DNA from: Simplicispira psychrophila DSM 11588
GTDB taxonomy: Bacteria > Pseudomonadota > Gammaproteobacteria > Burkholderiales > Burkholderiaceae_C
DNA: 64,000 nt
Direction: 5' to 3'
Assembly (NCBI RefSeq): GCF_000688255.1
Contig: NZ_JHYS01000001.1
Span: 186,001-250,000 of the forward strand
A program made the translations under genes and the position numbers. Below are positions 1 through 8,979 of this stretch, piece after piece; positions within the stretch are counted from its first letter, which is position 1, and each line of letters starts with the position of its first letter. Below the pieces are notes generated by a model, which was not told the DNA's origin, did no database searches, and was given only the letters and a program-made list of their open reading frames with translations.

Positions 1-250
1 GGTCAGCCAGCGTCGGCGCGTGGCCGTCGGCCGACAGCTCTTGCAGCAGCGGCTGGATGAACTGGAACAGGTGATAGACCTGCTTGAGCTTGCGCCGCGA
101 GTCTTGGTTCAGCCGCCCTTCGCGCGTCAAGATGTGCAGCTCTTTCAGCAATTCCAGCGACTGGCCGGGGCGCAGTTCGGACAGGTCTGAGGCAGCAGCA
201 GAGACAGCGCCTTTGCCAGCCTTCCCCATTTTCTGGGCAGCGGGCTTCAT
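1..250 (-). CDS. SAM-dependent methyltransferase-like protein, N-terminal part (cut by window edge)
   Basis: Only the first 83 or so codons are inside the window; the gene runs off the left edge. Reading the minus strand from the ATG at 250 gives a Lys/Ala-rich start, then a helical segment with the pattern ELLKELHILTREGRLNQDS followed by a KLKQVYHLFQFI stretch. From memory this resembles the N-terminus of a Methyltransf_32-type (METTL25-like) class I methyltransferase of Burkholderiales; the SAM-binding motifs would lie outside the window. Its ATG overlaps the stop of the upstream DUF1415 gene by 4 bp (ATGA), so the two are probably translationally coupled. The gene call is firm; the family is moderate. 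Confidence 0.6.
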   Translation of the reverse strand, partial: MKPAAQKMGKAGKGAVSAAASDLSELRPGQSLELLKELHILTREGRLNQDSRRKLKQVYHLFQFIQPLLQELSADGHAPTLAD

Positions 251-876
251 GCTTTGCCCTGTGTGGGCTGGTGCGCCACCGGGCAGCGCGCGCCGACGTC
301 TAGCGCTTTCCAGCCAGCCAAGCCTAAGCCTTCCAGCACTTCGATGTTGCGCTCAAAAATCATTTCCGCCTCGGGAAACACCGCCACGGCGCGGTCAATA
401 CTGGCTTCGCGGATCAAATGCAGCGTGGGGTACGGAGCACGGTTGGTGCAGTTGGTGACGTCGTCTTCCGCCGTGCCGGCAAACTGAAACTGCGGGTGGA
501 AGCTGGCAATTTGCAACATACCGCCCAGGTCGAGCGAGTTCAGCAAGCGGTCGGCCACACTCATAAAGTCGTTGAAATCCAGAAAATCCTGCAGACAACC
601 GGGCGCCATCAGCAAGGTGGTGTCGCGCTGCTCAGGCGGACTTTTGGCCAAGGCTTCGAGTTCGCGCGCCAGGTCTTGCGCCAGCGCTTCGGCGTCAGTG
701 GCGGTGCTGACAAAGTAGTGGATTTGCCCCTTGGTGTGTACGCCCTTGGCAAACGGGCACAGGTTCAGGTCGATCACCGCGCGCTCCAGCCAGCGCACGG
801 TGTCTTGCAGCACGGTATCGGGGTCGTAAGCAGTGGCCGCAAGCGGGACGGAAGATGGCGAGGGCGTGGACGACAT
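247..876 (-). CDS. DUF1415 family protein
   Basis: A 209-residue protein with no signal peptide or membrane segment, so probably cytoplasmic. It matches the DUF1415 family as I know it: a conserved NLCPFAKG motif at residues 38-45, an FLDFNDF segment near 98-104 and a QIASFHPQFQF segment near 122-132. The Cys and His residues in these motifs are conserved in the family, but no biochemical function is known to me. The stop codon overlaps the start of the downstream methyltransferase-like gene by 4 bp, which suggests a two-gene operon and possibly a related job. Length is normal for the family. Confidence 0.85.
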   Translation of the reverse strand: MSSTPSPSSVPLAATAYDPDTVLQDTVRWLERAVIDLNLCPFAKGVHTKGQIHYFVSTATDAEALAQDLARELEALAKSPPEQRDTTLLMAPGCLQDFLDFNDFMSVADRLLNSLDLGGMLQIASFHPQFQFAGTAEDDVTNCTNRAPYPTLHLIREASIDRAVAVFPEAEMIFERNIEVLEGLGLAGWKALDVGARCPVAHQPTQGKA

Positions 877-939
877 ACGGTAGGCCTAACGGGACAAAAA
901 TTGGCTGATTTTACTGAGCTACCTACAGCCGCACTGTCT

Positions 940-1027
940 GTAGGTCGGGTTAGCGCAGCGTAACCCGACACCCCCGCCAACCTTCCCGATACCTGTCGTG
1001 TTACGCCCTTTGGGCTAACCCGACCTA
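940..1027. repeat. Composite inverted repeat (REP-like palindrome)
   Basis: The spacer between the DUF1415 gene and dgt holds three arms of one palindrome. TAGGTCGGGTTAGC (941-954) is followed by TAACCCGAC (961-969) and, about 45 bases further, by GGCTAACCCGACCTA (1013-1027). The first arm can pair with either of the others, giving a short or a long hairpin. The GTCGGGTTAGC...GCTAACCCGAC sequence is typical of dispersed extragenic palindromes in proteobacteria. It may serve as a transcription barrier between the two minus-strand genes. Confidence 0.65.
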
Positions 1028-1042
1028 CGGCGCGCGCAATGA

Positions 1043-2215
1043 TCAGCCCAGCAAGCGCTGGCCGGTCAGGCGTTCATGCTCACGGGCGGCGTAGCGGTCG
1101 GTCATGCCGGCAATGAAATCCGCTACGGCGCGGGCGCGTTCGCGCTCCGAGACACCATCAGCACGCTGGGCAAAACCAGCCTTCATCGTCTGCGGCTGTG
1201 CCACATAGCAGGCAAACAGCTCGCGCACCACTTGCTGCGCCTTGTCCATCACCTGTACCACCTGCGGATGCCGATACAGCTTGTGCAGTAAAAAATGTTT
1301 CAGCGCCTGCGACTGCACACGCATGTCGGCGCTGAACTGCACCAGCGCCGGTGCCGCGCGCACGTCCTGCACGCTGGCCGGCTGCACCTGCGCCAGCGCA
1401 GCGTTGGTGGCGGCAATCACGTCGTAAACCTGCGCGCTCAACATGCGCCGAATCGCCTCGTACAGCAAACGCCGCTGGCCATCCGCCGCGCCCAGTGGCG
1501 GAAACTCGCTCTGCGCTTCGGCGCGGTAGCGGTCAAACAACGGCAACTCGCGCAGCTGCGCCATGGTGATCAAGCCCGAGCGCACGCCGTCGTCGATGTC
1601 GTGCGCGTTGTAGGCAATCTCGTCGGCCAAGTTGCACAACTGCGCCTCCAAGCTGGGCTGTTGGCGCAGCAAAAACCGTTGGCCGACACCGCCCGGCTCA
1701 GCCGCTTCAAGCTGTTCGGCGTGAAGGCGCGAGCAGTGCTTCAGAATGCCTTCGCGCGTCTCAAAGGTCAGGTTCAAACCATCAAACTGCGGATAGCGCT
1801 CTTCCAGCGCATCGACCACGCGCAGGCTTTGCAGGTTGTGCTCAAAGCCGCCGTAATCGGCCATGCAGGCGTTCAGCGCGTCTTGGCCGGCGTGGCCAAA
1901 CGGCGTGTGACCCAAGTCGTGCGCCAATGAAATGGCTTCCACCAAATCTTCATTGATGCGCAGCGAACGCGCCACCGAGCGCCCGAGTTGCGCCACCTCC
2001 AGCGAGTGCGTCAGCCGCGTGCGAAACAAGTCGCCCTCGTGGTTCAAAAACACCTGTGTTTTGTAGACCAGCCGCCGAAACGCCGACGAATGCACGATGC
2101 GGTCGCGGTCGCGCTGGTAGTCGGTGCGCGTCGGGGCCAACGGCTCGGGGAAGCGACGCCCGCGTGTCAACGCCGGGTCGCAGGCATAACAGGCCAAAAC
2201 AGTGTTTTTAGTCAA
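1043..2215 (-). CDS. dgt: Deoxyguanosinetriphosphate triphosphohydrolase-like protein (dGTPase)
   Basis: An HD-domain protein of about 390 residues that hydrolyses dNTPs to deoxynucleoside and triphosphate. The metal-binding HD residues are visible: RTRLTHSLEV (His70), SLAHDLGHTPFGHAG (His99-Asp100 followed by two His) and the downstream LADEIAYNAHDIDDG segment. Residues 15-50, with the RDRDRIVHSSAFRRL segment, are typical of the shorter dGTPase-like family. No ATG lies near the N-terminus. The start appears to be TTG at 2215, preceded by GAGG, or TTG at 2197. The TTG at 2215 lies in the end of a dispersed repeat (2212-2262), so repeat DNA may supply the translation start. Downstream of aroB and probably co-transcribed with it. 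Confidence 0.9.
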   Translation of the reverse strand: MTKNTVLACYACDPALTRGRRFPEPLAPTRTDYQRDRDRIVHSSAFRRLVYKTQVFLNHEGDLFRTRLTHSLEVAQLGRSVARSLRINEDLVEAISLAHDLGHTPFGHAGQDALNACMADYGGFEHNLQSLRVVDALEERYPQFDGLNLTFETREGILKHCSRLHAEQLEAAEPGGVGQRFLLRQQPSLEAQLCNLADEIAYNAHDIDDGVRSGLITMAQLRELPLFDRYRAEAQSEFPPLGAADGQRRLLYEAIRRMLSAQVYDVIAATNAALAQVQPASVQDVRAAPALVQFSADMRVQSQALKHFLLHKLYRHPQVVQVMDKAQQVVRELFACYVAQPQTMKAGFAQRADGVSERERARAVADFIAGMTDRYAAREHERLTGQRLLG

Positions 2216-2262
2216 ATCGGCCTCTAGCGCCCTATTTATAAGCGCTAATAGCTATCAATTAA
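2212..2262 (-). repeat. Dispersed repeat copy R1 (AGCTAT...GAGGCnnATTTGA family)
   Basis: Read on the minus strand it has the three modules of the family: TAGCTATTAGCGCTTAT, then a GGGCGCTAGAGG stretch, then CCGATTTGA. It fills the aroB-dgt spacer and runs 4 bases into the dgt coding region as called from TTG 2215. See the eight other copies listed here. Confidence 0.7.
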
Positions 2263-2269
2263 TGAGTGA

Positions 2270-3385
2270 TTACGCCGCGCAACAGGCGTCAATCACCTCG
2301 CGCACCAGCGCATCGGGCGCAGCGCGCACGGTGGCTTGGCCGGGGCCGTCGATCAGCACAAAGCGAATTTCACCGGCCTCAGATTTTTTATCGACGCGCA
2401 TCAGTTCTAGGTAGCGCCCGGCGTTGTCCGCCGCATCCAGCAGCGGCCCGCACAGCGGCAGGCCGGCGCGCTGCACTAATGTGCGCAAGCGCTCGGCAAA
2501 TGCGGCATCGACCAGTCCCAAGCGGCGCGACAACTCAGCGGCCATCACCATGCCAGCGCCGACACCTTCGCCGTGCAGCCAATTGCCGTAGCCCATGCCG
2601 GCTTCGATGGCGTGGCCAAAGGTGTGACCAAAATTCAGAATGGCGCGCAAGCCAGACTCGCGCTCGTCTTGGCCGACCACCCAGGCTTTGATCTCGCAAC
2701 TGCGCCGCACCGCATGCGCCAGCGCCGTGCGATCGCGCGCCAACAGTGCATCCATGTGTGTTTGCAGCCAGTCCATGAAATCCATGTCGGCAATCGGGCC
2801 GTATTTGATGATTTCACCCAATCCAGCGCTCAACTGGCGCGGCTCCAGCGTGTCGAGCGTCGCTAAGTCGCACACCACCAGCTGCGGCTGGTAGAAAGCG
2901 CCAATCATGTTTTTTCCCAGCGGGTGGTTAATGGCGGTTTTGCCACCGACCGACGAATCGACCTGCGCCAACAACGTGGTCGGCACCTGCACAAACGGCA
3001 CGCCGCGCATATAGCTGGCAGCGGCAAAGCCGGTCATATCGCCGATGACACCACCGCCGAGGGCAAACAACACCGTCTTGCGGTCGCAGCCGTGTCCCAG
3101 CAAGGCGTCAAAAATCAGATTCAGTGTTTGCCAGTTTTTGTGCTCCTCGCCATCAGGCAGCACCACGGTGTGGACTTGGGCGTACTTGGCTGCCAGTGCC
3201 GCGCGCAGCTGGTCGGCATACAGCGGTGCCACGGTGGTGTTGGTAACAATCAGCGCCGCTGCGCCTTTGGGCAGCGCGGCGTAGGTGGCCGGATTGCCCA
3301 GCAGCTCGGTGCCAATCACGATGGGGTAGCTGCGCTCGCCCAAATCAATGGTGACGGTATGCGATGCGGAAGAAACAGTAGACAT
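2270..3385 (-). CDS. aroB: 3-dehydroquinate synthase
   Basis: Converts DAHP to 3-dehydroquinate, the second step of the shikimate pathway; cytoplasmic, needs NAD and a divalent metal. Recognisable family motifs are [49 protein letters not shown] and LHGEGV, which hold the NAD and metal-binding Glu/His residues. About 371 residues, the usual length. I chose the ATG at 3385; the reading frame is open to a TTG at 3394, three codons upstream. It lies 26 bp downstream of aroK on the same strand, the classical aroK-aroB pair found downstream of pil genes in proteobacteria. A dispersed repeat separates it from dgt. Confidence 0.97.
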   Translation of the reverse strand: MSTVSSASHTVTIDLGERSYPIVIGTELLGNPATYAALPKGAAALIVTNTTVAPLYADQLRAALAAKYAQVHTVVLPDGEEHKNWQTLNLIFDALLGHGCDRKTVLFALGGGVIGDMTGFAAASYMRGVPFVQVPTTLLAQVDSSVGGKTAINHPLGKNMIGAFYQPQLVVCDLATLDTLEPRQLSAGLGEIIKYGPIADMDFMDWLQTHMDALLARDRTALAHAVRRSCEIKAWVVGQDERESGLRAILNFGHTFGHAIEAGMGYGNWLHGEGVGAGMVMAAELSRRLGLVDAAFAERLRTLVQRAGLPLCGPLLDAADNAGRYLELMRVDKKSEAGEIRFVLIDGPGQATVRAAPDALVREVIDACCAA

Positions 3386-3411
3386 AGAGAACAAAATTTG
3401 GAAAGAAGCGC

Positions 3412-3927
3412 TTACAAATTACCCGCCAGCTCTAGCTGCATCACCACCATGTTGACCAGCGTCGCCACCGAGGGGCGGCCAGTTTCAATCACGTAATGCG
3501 CTGTCTCGCGGTACAGCGGGTCGCGCTCCTCATACAGAGTGCGCAGCCGCTGCAACGGGTCTTGCACCTGCAACAGCGGCCGCGTGGTGTCGTGGCGCAG
3601 GCGCCGAAAAATATCATCAGGTAGCGCGTGCAGGTAAATCACCTGCCCACGCTCGTGTAAATGCAGACGGTTGGGCGCGCGCAGCACCGCTCCGCCGCCC
3701 GTAGACAAAACCGCCGGCGTAGTGCCGGCGGTCAGTTCATCCAGGGTGGACTGCTCCAAGTCCCGAAACCGCTCCTCGCCCTCGCGGGCGAAGAAGGTTT
3801 TGATAGAGCAGCCAAGGCGCTGCTCTATCACGTGGTCAGAGTCCACAAACGCCACCCCCAACCGCCGGGCTAACTGCCGCCCGACGGTGGATTTACCACA
3901 GCCGGGGAGGCCGATGAGAAAAATCAT
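3412..3927 (-). CDS. aroK: Shikimate kinase
   Basis: Phosphorylates shikimate at the 3-hydroxyl with ATP. A P-loop kinase of 171 residues, the normal size: Walker [10 protein letters not shown] at residues 6-14, the shikimate-binding DSDHVIE segment near 29-35, an ERFRDLE segment near 52-58, the GGG motif in STGGGAVL, and the lid/adenine-binding RPLL segment. It begins very close to the P-loop, as AroK proteins do. It is followed by aroB. Upstream is an unexpected lipoprotein gene rather than pilQ directly; a 9-bp hairpin lies in the 66-bp spacer between them. Confidence 0.96.
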   Translation of the reverse strand: MIFLIGLPGCGKSTVGRQLARRLGVAFVDSDHVIEQRLGCSIKTFFAREGEERFRDLEQSTLDELTAGTTPAVLSTGGGAVLRAPNRLHLHERGQVIYLHALPDDIFRRLRHDTTRPLLQVQDPLQRLRTLYEERDPLYRETAHYVIETGRPSVATLVNMVVMQLELAGNL

Positions 3928-3953
3928 AGGAAAACAATGAAAAGCATCACACA

Positions 3954-3980
3954 GCTTGGAGCATCAAATGCGCTCCAAGC
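3954..3980 (-). terminator. Hairpin between the lipoprotein gene and aroK
   Basis: Perfect 9-bp arms GCTTGGAGC (3954-3962) and GCTCCAAGC (3972-3980) around a 9-nt loop lie just after the lipoprotein stop codon. On the minus strand the hairpin is followed by only a moderately T-rich stretch, so it may be a weak terminator or an RNA-stabilising element that lowers read-through into aroK. Confidence 0.4.
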
Positions 3981-3993
3981 CGTGCAACAAATA

Positions 3994-5577
3994 TCACGGG
4001 CAGATATATGGTTCTGGACTAAACCCGGTGACACTACCCCCGGTGACCAAAATCGAAGCCTTGCGTGTCACTGCTGTGACCCCACGCTTGGCAGTTACCA
4101 AAAATTCGTGCTTTCCACAATCTCCTAATTTTGGCTTCAAAGAAGCGGTCATATCGGGCGCTACAGGCTTGCCGCTAATAAAGCCGTTGCTTCCTGTGGC
4201 ACCACTCTTCAACCAATCGGGCAAACCGGAAAACTCCCAAGTCACGCCAGGCACCGAAGCTGAGAACGCATATACGTACAAACTTCCAGAGATTGCATCA
4301 GGCAATGGACAAGCCGCATTGACGTCAGTTGTGGCAGGGCAACCATTAATAACGACATTATTAGGATTGATCACCTCAGGATCACCTACCAGATTGAATG
4401 AAATACTCACAGAAGCCGTAAGTTTATTTTTATCTATCACGGTTGCTTGTCCGCGGTAGATACCTTGTGGTGCCTTGGGCGTACCACTGATAACGCCAGC
4501 GCTATCAGCTGTCAGTCCAGCAGGCAAGTCAGTGATTGTCCAAGTGTAAGGCGGCAAGCCACCTTGGGCTTCCATCATGTAAAAGAACGGCACACCATTG
4601 GTCACATCGCCAAAATATGTCGGTACTACAGTCAAGCGCGTCGTGATGTCTTTGACTACATAGACCTGCTTCAACGCAGAAACAGGATCTTGAATACCAT
4701 TTTGTACGTTGTTGTCATACCGATCAGCGGTGAATTCCAAGACAACTAGCCCTGTTTCATCACCACTAAGTAATGAATACTGTGCTGTACCGCTACCACC
4801 CGTATTTAGCTGCACTACACTTCCGGACTGATTACCTGCCAGCAAGCGTGCGCCCGACGCGGTGCTGGCACCAGAGCGAATACTCACCTGCAAGTTGGGA
4901 GCACTGGAACTGACTACTGGCTGATTGGCATCGTCCATGACAAATGCAACCATGGCCATCTGATTATCAAGCCCAGCAACATTATCTTTCGTACCAAAAT
5001 AGTAGTTGTAGTTAGGAATTGATGCGTCAATTCTAATACTCGCAGGCTTGCCTGTGGCACCGCCAACAGTAATATCGACATAGGCTGATTTCTGCTGCTT
5101 ATCACGCGGATCTGTCACCGTACAGGTAATACGCGCAGTGCCAGCCTGATTGTTTGCATGGAAGTGGAATGAATTTCCACCGGAATTTGAACCGAGTGTA
5201 ATACTACGATAAGCCCCTGGAACTTTAATTTTTCCACCATTGCCATCATCGATTTCAACCTCGTGCTCTGGCTTTCCATCAAGGTAGTAAAGCGGCCCAG
5301 AATTGAGACCCCCAGAGACATTACATGCAAATATATCCTCCCCGCCAGGTATCGGCCTACCGCCCATACTCGCATCAACATACAACGTAGTGCTATATGG
5401 CGAATACACACCCATCCCTATCGACTTACCAGCCACATTGATTGGCAATTGTGTTTTATCCGCTCTAAGCGTAATGACATAGCTCTCTTGAGTAGTTCCG
5501 GGGCTTCCACCGCCACCACCACATGCTGCTAACGATGCTGTCAGCAGCAAAGCTGAAATCTTGAATATCTTTTGCAT
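3994..5577 (-). CDS. Putative Ig-like-domain lipoprotein of unknown function
   Basis: A 527-residue predicted outer-membrane or periplasmic lipoprotein. Residues 1-18 are a signal peptide ending in the lipobox LAAC with Cys19, followed by a run of five Gly. The rest is beta-rich and low in charge. Residues 338-397 (LPPYTWTITDLPAGLT, then GVISGTP) and about 425-512 (VTWEFSGLPDWL, then GFISGKP) look like two putative Ig (He_PIG-type) repeats. Several Cys (85, 152, 413, 423, 487, 526) may form disulfides. It sits 26 bp after pilQ, where aroK would be expected, and its DNA is visibly AT-richer than its neighbours, suggesting acquisition. A pilus-related or adhesive role is possible from position only. 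Confidence 0.75.
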   Translation of the reverse strand: MQKIFKISALLLTASLAACGGGGGSPGTTQESYVITLRADKTQLPINVAGKSIGMGVYSPYSTTLYVDASMGGRPIPGGEDIFACNVSGGLNSGPLYYLDGKPEHEVEIDDGNGGKIKVPGAYRSITLGSNSGGNSFHFHANNQAGTARITCTVTDPRDKQQKSAYVDITVGGATGKPASIRIDASIPNYNYYFGTKDNVAGLDNQMAMVAFVMDDANQPVVSSSAPNLQVSIRSGASTASGARLLAGNQSGSVVQLNTGGSGTAQYSLLSGDETGLVVLEFTADRYDNNVQNGIQDPVSALKQVYVVKDITTRLTVVPTYFGDVTNGVPFFYMMEAQGGLPPYTWTITDLPAGLTADSAGVISGTPKAPQGIYRGQATVIDKNKLTASVSISFNLVGDPEVINPNNVVINGCPATTDVNAACPLPDAISGSLYVYAFSASVPGVTWEFSGLPDWLKSGATGSNGFISGKPVAPDMTASLKPKLGDCGKHEFLVTAKRGVTAVTRKASILVTGGSVTGFSPEPYICP

Positions 5578-5603
5578 TTTATATTCCTATTTATATTAAA
5601 TAT

Positions 5604-7757
5604 TTAACGCGTTGGACCACGGTCAGTAATGACCTTGGGCGTTATAAAAACCAGCATCTCTCGCTTGGAAGACTCTTTGGTATTGCTTTTAAACAGATTA
5701 CCCAACACAGGAACATCACCCAAAAAAGGTATCTTGTTTTCCTTGCTGGTTTCTTCCATCTCGAAAATACCACCAATCACCACGGTACCGCCATTTTCAA
5801 TCAAAATTTGCGTCTTGATATGTTTAGTGTCAATGGCTACGCCCTGGGTTGTGGTCTCGCCTCGGCTGTCTTTATTGATATCCAAGTCCAGAATAATGCT
5901 GCCTTCAGGGGTAATTTGCGGCGTGACCTCCAATTTCAAAACCGCTTTTTTGAAGGCAATCGTGGTTGCGCCATTAGGTGCCGTCACAGAATAAGGGTAC
6001 TCAGTACCTTGCTCAATCAATGCTTTCGTCTGGTCAGCCGTAATCACACGCGGACTTGATACGATCTTACCTTTGCCATCTGCTTCCATGGCAGACAGCT
6101 CTAAAGTCAAAAATCGATTGGCTGCAGTGTTAAAAATAGAAAGTGCAAAACTGCCCACGCTCTCAACGCCACCCAATTGAGCAGGCAAGTTGACGAAGCT
6201 GCCAAACGCATCGGTCGATCCGCCAGCGCCGCTGCTGGAGACCGAATTGCCATAGTTGGTGCCGAAACCGACGCGGTTGCCACCGCCAATACCGTAGCCG
6301 CCATCGCCGCCGCGGTTGGCCCGCAAGTCTGTCGCACCCAAGCGCGCACCCAGCGAACGACCGAAGGTATCGCGCGCCTCAACGATGCGCGCCTCAATCA
6401 AGACTTGACGCACGGCCACATCCAAAGACACCAAAAGTTTGCGCACTTCTTCAAGCTTGGCTGGAGTATCTGTCACGAACAGCTGGTTTGTTCGTGGCTC
6501 TGAAATGGCGCTGCCTCTTTCAGATAAAAACCGCGTTGAAGAAGAATCGGTGCCGCCGCCTGAACTAGAAGTTGTGAGCTGCGTCACCATTTCAGCGGCT
6601 TTGGCGTAGTTCAACTGGTACGCCTGCGTACGCAGTGGCTCTAATTTTTCAATAATCTGCGCCGCTTCAAAATCCTTACGTGTGCGTGCATCAATCTCAT
6701 CTTTGGGTGCAATCCACAACACGTTGCCAGACTTGCGTTTGTCCAAGCCTTTGGCATCCATGATGATTTGCAGCGCTTGATCCCAAGGGACGTCTTTCAG
6801 ACGCAAAGTGAGCGCGCCGGTGACGGTGTCGGAAGTCACCACGTTGAAGTTGGTGAAATCAGCGATCACTTGGAGCAGTGAGCGTACTTCGATATTTTGG
6901 AAGTTCAGCGAGAGCTTCTCGCCGTTGTAGCCTTGCCCTTGGGTCAGCTTGGTCGGGTCGATTTTCTTCTGGCGTATTTCGACGACAAACTGGTTATCAC
7001 TTTGGTAAGCGCTGTGCTCCCACTCGCCAATCGGTTCGATCAGCATACGCACACGGTCGTTTTGCTCGGTGGTGGTGATGCGCTGCACCGGCGTGCCAAA
7101 GTCGCTCACATCCAAACGCCGGCGCAAACCTTCAGACAAAGAGGCGCGCAAAAATTCAACCACCAGGCCTTTGCCCTGTTCACGGATATCCACACCCATC
7201 TGGCTGCTGCCCAGACTCACCACCACGCGCCCTGAGCCATCAGTGCCACGTCGAAAATCGACATCTTTGAGCGGCAGAATGTCGCTGGTGGTGCTTTCGA
7301 CAAAAACGGTGGCTGGCGGTGGGGCCGATGGCGCAGACGTTACGCCCATGACTGCCACCGGCGCCAACGAGACGACCAGGGTATTGCCTTGAATTTCAGC
7401 GCGGTAGGTAGTGGCCTGCTTGAGGTTAAGCACCACGCGCGAGCGGCCGCCCGCCTGCACTACGTTGACCGACTTCAGATTGCCTTGGTTCAGGTCGATC
7501 AGCGAGCGGCCAATGGCGTTAGAGGTAGCCGGGAAGTCGAGCGCGATGCGCGCTGGCGACTGGATGGCGAAACCGGCGGGAACCACCAGCAGTGGCTCGG
7601 ACAGCAGGATGCGCACAACTTCTGCGCCGCCCTGCACGTCGCCGATCACGGATTGAATGGCACCGTCAGCCAGCACCCAAGTGCAACCCATAGCAGCAGC
7701 CAGGGCGATCACTGCCTGTTGAAATATTTTTATGATCGCGGTGTTCTCTTGCTTCAT
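5604..7757 (-). CDS. pilQ: Type IV pilus secretin
   Basis: Forms the multimeric outer-membrane channel through which the type IV pilus passes. 717 residues: an N-terminal signal segment ending near residue 31 (WVLADGA), AMIN-type peptidoglycan-binding regions within about residues 35-250, a secretin N0/STN domain (LSLNFQNIEVRSLLQVIADF), an N1 domain, and the C-terminal secretin domain with the signature PFLGDVPVLGNLFKS and MLVFITPKVI. A Gly/Ser/Asn-rich stretch sits inside the secretin region. Last gene of pilMNOPQ; its start overlaps the pilP stop by 4 bp. The operon continues into an unusual lipoprotein gene. Confidence 0.97.
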   Translation of the reverse strand: MKQENTAIIKIFQQAVIALAAAMGCTWVLADGAIQSVIGDVQGGAEVVRILLSEPLLVVPAGFAIQSPARIALDFPATSNAIGRSLIDLNQGNLKSVNVVQAGGRSRVVLNLKQATTYRAEIQGNTLVVSLAPVAVMGVTSAPSAPPPATVFVESTTSDILPLKDVDFRRGTDGSGRVVVSLGSSQMGVDIREQGKGLVVEFLRASLSEGLRRRLDVSDFGTPVQRITTTEQNDRVRMLIEPIGEWEHSAYQSDNQFVVEIRQKKIDPTKLTQGQGYNGEKLSLNFQNIEVRSLLQVIADFTNFNVVTSDTVTGALTLRLKDVPWDQALQIIMDAKGLDKRKSGNVLWIAPKDEIDARTRKDFEAAQIIEKLEPLRTQAYQLNYAKAAEMVTQLTTSSSGGGTDSSSTRFLSERGSAISEPRTNQLFVTDTPAKLEEVRKLLVSLDVAVRQVLIEARIVEARDTFGRSLGARLGATDLRANRGGDGGYGIGGGNRVGFGTNYGNSVSSSGAGGSTDAFGSFVNLPAQLGGVESVGSFALSIFNTAANRFLTLELSAMEADGKGKIVSSPRVITADQTKALIEQGTEYPYSVTAPNGATTIAFKKAVLKLEVTPQITPEGSIILDLDINKDSRGETTTQGVAIDTKHIKTQILIENGGTVVIGGIFEMEETSKENKIPFLGDVPVLGNLFKSNTKESSKREMLVFITPKVITDRGPTR

Positions 7758-8299
7758 TTTTTGTCTCCCTCTTGCAGTGCAAGCGATACATTTCTCTCAA
7801 TCCAGTCACCCGTGGCGTCTTGCACAATTTCGCGCAGCTGGATCGCATTGTCTGTAATTTGGGTAATACGGCCGTAGTTTTGCCCCAGGTAGGCACCGAC
7901 TTGCACTTGGTACAAGAGGTTGTCCACTTTCAACAAGGCAGTGGGGTGCCCGACTTTATTGAGGCTTCCGACCATGGTCATGGTGTCTAGCGGAAACGCC
8001 TCTAAAGGCTCTTTGCGGCGCGCCATTTCAGGAGTGATAAGTGCAGCGTTCGAGGCCACCTGGGCAGAGTCGCGGCGCAGTGCCTGGGTCAGCTTGAGGG
8101 AGTTGAAAGGCTCGATGCCGTCTCCTGCCGTGTAGAGCGCCGGCTGAAACTGTTTAGGCTCGGTGAGAGGCGTCACGCGGGGCTTGGTTTGGGCGCGCTC
8201 ATCGGCCATCCATTGGCGCAGATCGTCTTCTCCGCCAGAGCCGCAACCGAACAAAGGCAAAACAGCGACGACAAGAGATGCCACGGTGAGGCGGTTCAT
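7754..8299 (-). CDS. pilP: Type IV pilus inner-membrane lipoprotein PilP
   Basis: 181 residues with a lipoprotein signal peptide (lipobox LFGC, Cys19). PilP links the PilN/PilO inner-membrane complex to the PilQ secretin. The C-terminal half, with the LNKVGHPTALLKVDNLLYQVQVGAYLG region (about residues 110-140) and the IQLREIVQDATGDW segment, is the beta-sandwich HR domain that contacts PilQ. It overlaps both neighbours by 4 bp, indicating coupled translation. Confidence 0.96.
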   Translation of the reverse strand: MNRLTVASLVVAVLPLFGCGSGGEDDLRQWMADERAQTKPRVTPLTEPKQFQPALYTAGDGIEPFNSLKLTQALRRDSAQVASNAALITPEMARRKEPLEAFPLDTMTMVGSLNKVGHPTALLKVDNLLYQVQVGAYLGQNYGRITQITDNAIQLREIVQDATGDWIERNVSLALQEGDKK

Positions 8300-8976
8300 T
8301 TTTTGCCTCCAGTCTTCGCATTCGCCTTTCGCTGGGCCTGAACCTCATCTGAGTCGAGGTAACGGAAGGTGCGTGCAGTGGCGTCCATCGTGAGGCTGCC
8401 GCTGTCTTTGGCAGCCGGGGCGATAGAGATGTTGTTCAGCGTGACGATGCGCGACAAATTGGCAATATCGGCCGCAAAAGCGCCCATGTCGTGGTATTTT
8501 CCGGTCACGCGCACGGCAATCGGAAGTTCGGCGTAGTAATCGCGCACGACAATCTGTCCCGGACGAAACAAGTCAAATTGCAGGCTACGTCCCAGACCCG
8601 CTTGGTTGATGTCCGACAATAGCGCCGCCATTTCAGCTTTGCTGGGCAACTGCTTTTCCAGCTGAATCACGTATTGCTGGACTTGCTCGCGCTGCTTTTT
8701 CAAGGCGTCCAGGCTGACGGCCTTGAGCAGTTTTTTCTGATAATCCTGCTTGAGCGTTATCTCAGTGGTTTTTTCTGCCTCCCACTCTTGCTCATAGTCG
8801 GACAATTTGACAAACCACAGCACTGTGGCCACGCCCAAGGCAATGAAGGCGCACAGCAGGTAGCGCGGCAGTGCAGGCCATAAGGAGGGATCCTTGGGGT
8901 CGAGATTGGAGAACTGGCGCTGCAGATTTTCTTGCAGCTGGACCATGTCAATTTTTGGTACTTTCTTTTTGAGCAT
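8296..8976 (-). CDS. pilO: Type IV pilus inner-membrane protein PilO
   Basis: 226 residues: a short cytoplasmic N-terminus, one membrane helix at about residues 37-56, a coiled coil (about 60-115, with KKQREQVQQYVIQLEKQ), and a periplasmic ferredoxin-like domain. It pairs with PilN to form the alignment complex between cytoplasmic PilM and the PilP/PilQ outer parts. It follows pilN with a 3-bp gap and overlaps pilP by 4 bp. Confidence 0.95.
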   Translation of the reverse strand: MLKKKVPKIDMVQLQENLQRQFSNLDPKDPSLWPALPRYLLCAFIALGVATVLWFVKLSDYEQEWEAEKTTEITLKQDYQKKLLKAVSLDALKKQREQVQQYVIQLEKQLPSKAEMAALLSDINQAGLGRSLQFDLFRPGQIVVRDYYAELPIAVRVTGKYHDMGAFAADIANLSRIVTLNNISIAPAAKDSGSLTMDATARTFRYLDSDEVQAQRKANAKTGGKK

Positions 8977-8979
8977 GGA

